Below, piece after piece: positions 60,249 to 64,000 of a stretch of DNA of 64,000 nucleotides; position 1 is the stretch's first letter, and every line of letters begins with the position of its first letter. The stretch covers positions 1-64,000 of the forward strand of contig JAJFKY010000016.1 in NCBI GenBank assembly GCA_021772975.1, in the 5' to 3' direction. A program made the translations under genes and the position numbers. The stretch is from Gammaproteobacteria bacterium (GTDB taxonomy: Bacteria; Pseudomonadota; Gammaproteobacteria; Xanthomonadales; Wenzhouxiangellaceae). The notes beneath the pieces are model-generated. The model made no database searches. It saw only the letters and a program-made list of their open reading frames with translations, and was not told where the DNA came from.

Positions 60249-62345
60249 TTGAACAATCGCACTGCTGAAAGCATTCCGATCAACGCCGGATCGCCACCCG
60301 TGGCCGAGCGCCGCCCGCATACGCTGGAAGCACATGGCATGAAGCGCGAGGACCCTTATTACTGGTTACGTGACGATCGGCGCGAAGACCCTGAGGTGCT
60401 GGCTTATCTGGAAGCTGAGAATGCTTATGTTGAGCAACTGACCGAGCCTTTGGCGGGCTTGGAACAGCAGTTGTATCAGGAGTTGATCGCGCGGATTCCG
60501 GCCAATGATGAGTCGGTGCCGTTTCGGCTGCACGGTTACTGGTATGCCCGGCAGTATCGGGAGGGCAAGGAGTTGCCCGTGCATGTGCGCTGGTCCAGGG
60601 GTGAGCAGCAACCCGAAGGCGAGCCGGAAATATTACTGGATGAGAATCAGCTCAAAGGCGAGCTGGAGTTTTACCAGGTAGGTGATTTCGATGTCAGTCC
60701 GGATGGTGTCTGGCTGGCCTGGAGTGAAGACGTGCTCAGCCGGGGGGTTTACCAGCTTAAGTTTCGCGATCTGGAAGGAAACTCCAGCGATGATTCAGTG
60801 CTGGAAGGGGTCGGCCCGGAAGTATTGTTTGCCAATGACAACCGCACGGTTTTTTATGTGCGGCTGGAGCCCGGCACCCTGATCCCCAATCAGGTCTGGC
60901 GGCATCAATTAGGCACTTCGGTCAGTGATGATGTGCTGGTGTATCAGGAATCGGACCCGGCCTATGTGGTGACGATCAAGCACAGCCGCGATCACCAGCA
61001 CATTATTATTGAGTTACACAGCACCCTGACCAGCGAAGCGCACTGGCTGGATGCCGGCCATCCGGAGCGTTCGCCACAGGTGGTTGTGCCCAGGCTCAAC
61101 GGGCACGAATACTCGCTGGAGACACTGGGCGGACAGGCGTTCTTGCTGACCAACCGGGAGGCCAAAAATTTTCGCATCATTCGTACCAGCCTGGAATACG
61201 CCGCGGATTTATCCACCTGGCGGGAAATCCTGCCGGAAAACCCGCAGGCATTGATCAGCGACTTCGCTGTGTTCGATCAGCATGTGGTTGCCAGTGTGGT
61301 GGAAAATGCCAATCAGATATTGCGGGTTATCCCCCACAGTGGCGATCAGAGCTGGGATATTTCAGCCGATGAACCCGGTTTCGCCATGCATATCGGTGTT
61401 AATCCCAGCAGCGCAACCAGCCTGCTGCGCTATACCTATGAGTCACCAGCCACGCCGTTAAGCTGGTATCAGGTGGATATGCGCGATGGCCGACGGGAGC
61501 TGTTGAAACGCTCTTTTGCCGGTCAGGATTTTGCGCCATCGGCTTATCAGGTTACGCGCCTGAGTAGCACGGCTCGTGATGGCAGTGTGGTGCCGGTGAC
61601 CTTGCTGCACCGGCGCGATGTCCGGCCGGATGGTCAGCCGCCGCTGTACCTGCTGGGCTATGGCAGTTACGGCTACAGTTATCTGCCCGGTTTTCAACCT
61701 CAAATGCTCAGTCTGGTGGAGCGCGGTTACGTGTTTGGACTGGCGCATATCCGGGGTGGTCAGGAGCTGGGCCGTGACTGGTATGAGCAGGGCAAACTGC
61801 TGCACAAGCAAAATACCTTTACCGACTTTATTGATGTCGGACGGGATCTGATCAAGCGCGGCTGGGCGGCCCCCGACAAGCTGATCGGTAGCGGCCGCAG
61901 CGCTGGCGGACTGTTGATCGGGGCGGTGGCGAATATGGCGCCGGAGACTTTCCGGATACTGGTCGCTGGAGTGCCGTTTGTGGATGTGGTCACCACCATG
62001 CTGGATGACTCGATCCCGCTGACCACCTTCGAGTTTGACGAGTGGGGCGATCCTCGGGACCAACGTTACTATGATTACATGCTGGCTTATTCGCCCTACG
62101 ACCAGGTCACAACACAGGACTATCCGCACCTGTACGTGACCACCGGACTGTGGGATCCGGCGGTGCAGTACTGGGAGCCCGCCAAATGGGTGGCCAGGCT
62201 GCGAGCGCGCAAAACCGATGACAATCTGTTGTTATTGCGAACCGATATGCACGCCGGTCACCGCGGCGGGGCCGGCCGTTTTGAGCGACAGCGGGAAGTG
62301 GCCAGGGAGTTCGCATTGATCCTGCATTTGCTGGATCAGGACTGA
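60249..62345 (+). CDS. ptrB: Oligopeptidase B (prolyl oligopeptidase family S9A)
   Basis: 698 residues, the usual length, from a TTG with GGGAG about 10 nt upstream. The N-terminus HTLEAHGMKREDPYYWLRDD is typical of the family. A beta-propeller (residues ~75-415) controls access. The alpha/beta-hydrolase domain has the nucleophile Ser in GSGRSAGGLLIG (usual form GGSAGG), the acidic Asp in GLWDPAVQYWEP and His in MHAGHRGGAGRF. Oligopeptidase B cleaves short peptides after Arg or Lys in the cytosol. No signal peptide. The following MerC gene starts 54 bp later. Confidence 0.93.
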   Translation: MNNRTAESIPINAGSPPVAERRPHTLEAHGMKREDPYYWLRDDRREDPEVLAYLEAENAYVEQLTEPLAGLEQQLYQELIARIPANDESVPFRLHGYWYARQYREGKELPVHVRWSRGEQQPEGEPEILLDENQLKGELEFYQVGDFDVSPDGVWLAWSEDVLSRGVYQLKFRDLEGNSSDDSVLEGVGPEVLFANDNRTVFYVRLEPGTLIPNQVWRHQLGTSVSDDVLVYQESDPAYVVTIKHSRDHQHIIIELHSTLTSEAHWLDAGHPERSPQVVVPRLNGHEYSLETLGGQAFLLTNREAKNFRIIRTSLEYAADLSTWREILPENPQALISDFAVFDQHVVASVVENANQILRVIPHSGDQSWDISADEPGFAMHIGVNPSSATSLLRYTYESPATPLSWYQVDMRDGRRELLKRSFAGQDFAPSAYQVTRLSSTARDGSVVPVTLLHRRDVRPDGQPPLYLLGYGSYGYSYLPGFQPQMLSLVERGYVFGLAHIRGGQELGRDWYEQGKLLHKQNTFTDFIDVGRDLIKRGWAAPDKLIGSGRSAGGLLIGAVANMAPETFRILVAGVPFVDVVTTMLDDSIPLTTFEFDEWGDPRDQRYYDYMLAYSPYDQVTTQDYPHLYVTTGLWDPAVQYWEPAKWVARLRARKTDDNLLLLRTDMHAGHRGGAGRFERQREVAREFALILHLLDQD

Positions 62346-62398
62346 TCTACAGCATGAAAATCTTTGTTTAACAGCACGAATGTTATAATATATCAGTC

Positions 62399-62821
62399 AT
62401 GCAGCTGCAATCCCCTCAACCTCCCCTGGACACCGGCCGTTCCCGCTGGTTTGACCGGCTTGGCATCAGTTTATCGATAGCCTGCTGGATTCATTGTGCG
62501 CTGTTGCCGGTGCTGGTAGTGGCTTCGCCTGCGCTGACCGGCCTGTTGCTGGATCACGGTAATTTTCATCTCTGGCTGCTGGGGCTGGTATTGCCGACAG
62601 CGGTACTGGCTTTTGTCCTGGGCTGGTTCAGACATCGTGACCTGTCCACTCTGGTGATGGGCGGTTGTGGATTGCTGCTGATCGTGCTGGCATCGGTGCA
62701 GGCGGCCTGGTTCGGGCATAGCCTGTTCAGCGAATCAATGGAAAAAGTCCTGACCTCACTGGGTGGTTTGCTGCTGGCCATGGGCCATTTCCGCAATTTG
62801 CGTTTACCACGTCTGTCTTAA
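62399..62821 (+). CDS. MerC-domain membrane protein
   Basis: 140 residues with four hydrophobic helices. The first has IACWIHCALLPVLVV, like the Cys/His start of MerC, but the other Cys pair of mercury transporters is absent (only LVMGGCG later). So it is a MerC-family protein of unknown cargo, not a proven mercury transporter. No mer regulator or reductase is nearby. It is inner-membrane. Confidence 0.8.
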   Translation: MQLQSPQPPLDTGRSRWFDRLGISLSIACWIHCALLPVLVVASPALTGLLLDHGNFHLWLLGLVLPTAVLAFVLGWFRHRDLSTLVMGGCGLLLIVLASVQAAWFGHSLFSESMEKVLTSLGGLLLAMGHFRNLRLPRLS

Positions 62822-62961
62822 AATACCCTCAGCTCACCAGCGGGCATAGCCGGTTGGATTGAGCGCTCTATCGATATATCACGGTCGGCTTGCTCATCAA
62901 GAGGGCATGGCTTAAGTTATAGCGATTCAATGATGACGGGACTGATATGGCTGGAGGCACG

Positions 62962-64000
62962 ATGATTTTTGTTCGCTGGGTTTTGTTAGGTTCAGTAGCA
63001 GCTTTGCTGATGGCTTGCCAGGCTGATGAACAGCCGGTCACGGACTCCGATGGAGATGCGTCCGATGAGGTGGGCTCCGTTCAGCAGCAGAGCGTGTCCG
63101 CCGAGCCCGACGGTGAACAGGATATTCCGACCGGCCAACTGCCCCGGGATGTGCTGCCCGAGCGCTACAACCTGTTGCTCAGAATTGATCCTGCCAGCGA
63201 GTCTTTTTCCGGCACCACGCGGATTGATCTGAATTTCACCACCGCCAAGACGCATTTTTGGCTGCACGGCAATGGCCTGGAGGTACAACAGGCCAGCCTG
63301 TTGCCGACCGGCAGCGACGTGATTCAGCTGGATTACCAGCAGGTGCATGATTCCGGTGTGGCGCGTCTGTCTGCCGCGACTGAAATTCCCGCCGGTAAAG
63401 CCGTTCTGGAACTGGTCTATACAGCACCATTTAACCGCTCGCTGGAAGGCCTGTACCGGGTCGATAACGGTGGTGAAGCTTATGCCTTTACCCAGTTTGA
63501 AGCGACCTCGGCGCGCCTGGCCTTTCCGGGTTTCGACGATCCCTGGTTTAAAACACCGTTTGCGGTGACCATGGAGGTTAAAGCATCGGATGTTGCCATC
63601 GCCAATACGCCCGAGCTGTCATCCAGCATATTGGCGGATGACTGGAAGAGCGTCAGATTTGCTCCCAGCAAACCCTTGCCGACCTATCTGGTTGCTTTTG
63701 CGGTGGGGCCGTTTGATGTGGTGGAGTGGCCGGATTTACCCCCCACCGAGGTGCGCGGCAGAGCCTTGCCGCTAAGAGGCGTGGCGGTCCGCGGCAAAGG
63801 TGAACAATTAACCTATGCGCTGGAAAATACCCAGCCGATTCTGGAATCGCTGGAAGCTTACTTCGGCAGTCCTTATCCGTATGCCAAGCTGGATATTATC
63901 GCGGTACCGGATTTTTCCGCCGGTGCGATGGAAAATGCCGGTGCGATCACCTATCGCGAACAGTTGCTGCTGCTGGATGAGAACTCCACCGCGCGCACCC
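62962..64000 (+). CDS. M1-family aminopeptidase, lipoprotein (5' part)
   Basis: Runs off the right edge; about 346 residues are visible from the ATG at 62962, with GGAGG just upstream. An in-frame ATG at 62947 is also possible. The lipobox ALLMACQAD places lipid at Cys19. After an acidic linker, the N-terminal beta-domain of M1 peptidases is seen (LPRDVLPERYNLLLRIDPAS, FSGTTRIDLNF, RLAFPGFDDPWFKTPFAVTM), ending in the substrate-binding GAMENAGAITYRE. The zinc motif H-E-x-x-H must lie beyond the window. It probably cleaves peptides in the periplasm. Confidence 0.9.
   Translation, partial: MIFVRWVLLGSVAALLMACQADEQPVTDSDGDASDEVGSVQQQSVSAEPDGEQDIPTGQLPRDVLPERYNLLLRIDPASESFSGTTRIDLNFTTAKTHFWLHGNGLEVQQASLLPTGSDVIQLDYQQVHDSGVARLSAATEIPAGKAVLELVYTAPFNRSLEGLYRVDNGGEAYAFTQFEATSARLAFPGFDDPWFKTPFAVTMEVKASDVAIANTPELSSSILADDWKSVRFAPSKPLPTYLVAFAVGPFDVVEWPDLPPTEVRGRALPLRGVAVRGKGEQLTYALENTQPILESLEAYFGSPYPYAKLDIIAVPDFSAGAMENAGAITYREQLLLLDENSTART

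Noticed and set aside
62399-62821. Mercury-resistance locus
   Set aside because: Only a MerC-domain protein with an incomplete cysteine set; no merR, merA or merP.

Overview
The window is chromosomal DNA of a Gram-negative, moderately GC-rich gammaproteobacterium. Outer-membrane porins, lipoproteins, an imelysin iron operon, an ECF sigma/anti-sigma pair and short exported proteins ending in a F-x-D-x-F/Y-E motif (LFADNFE, IFDDGFE, LFKDSYE) suggest something near Xanthomonadales/Chromatiales, in the style of Wenzhouxiangella. That placement is inference from protein style, not from a marker gene.

Region by region. (1) 1-6.4 kb: the end of a Gln-Ser repeat protein overlapping a family-2 glycosyltransferase, a repeat-rich gap, L-serine dehydratase, a small membrane protein, an FG-GAP/ASPIC protein, an exported protein with an IPTL/PEP-CTERM-like tail and a glutaredoxin-like protein. 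(2) 6.4-15.1 kb: a kelch protein, a FakA-DegV fusion, plsY, birA, coaX and a very large BNR-propeller protein. (3) 15.1-21.4 kb: an 84-bp palindromic tandem array, then a run of exported surface proteins including a tandem gene pair, and a DUF5060/glycosidase-like protein. (4) 21.6-31.8 kb: a winged-helix/TPR regulator, a decayed copy of apbE, a four-module repeat protein, a subtilase carrying 27 Ala-Glu-Asp-Asp repeats, a beta-barrel, and an anti-sigma/ECF sigma pair. (5) 32.2-41.7 kb: intact apbE, an imelysin / di-haem / imelysin / DUF1513 operon, and a convergent operon (lipoprotein, porin, FMN-binding protein, PepSY protein) behind a Fur-box-like palindrome. I read these together as iron acquisition and extracytoplasmic flavin-based electron transfer.

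(6) 42.1-52.2 kb: a complete ~10-kb integrative element in the 3' end of tRNA-Thr(TGT), bounded by 21-bp direct repeats. It encodes a P4-type integrase, an AlpA regulator, a RepA-like ATPase next to iteron-like repeats, a small-terminase-like protein, an XRE regulator and, as cargo, a two-gene system matching the PARIS anti-phage defence (AriA AAA ATPase and AriB DUF4435/TOPRIM). The layout is that of a phage-inducible chromosomal island or P4-like satellite. The Ari genes look distinctly AT-richer than the flanks.

(7) 52.2-64 kb: ordinary chromosome again, with a DUF5694 protein, a second winged-helix/TPR regulator, a beta-lactamase-fold serine hydrolase, a universal stress protein, a cyclopropane-synthase-like methyltransferase, oligopeptidase B, a MerC-domain protein and the start of a lipoprotein M1 aminopeptidase that runs off the end.
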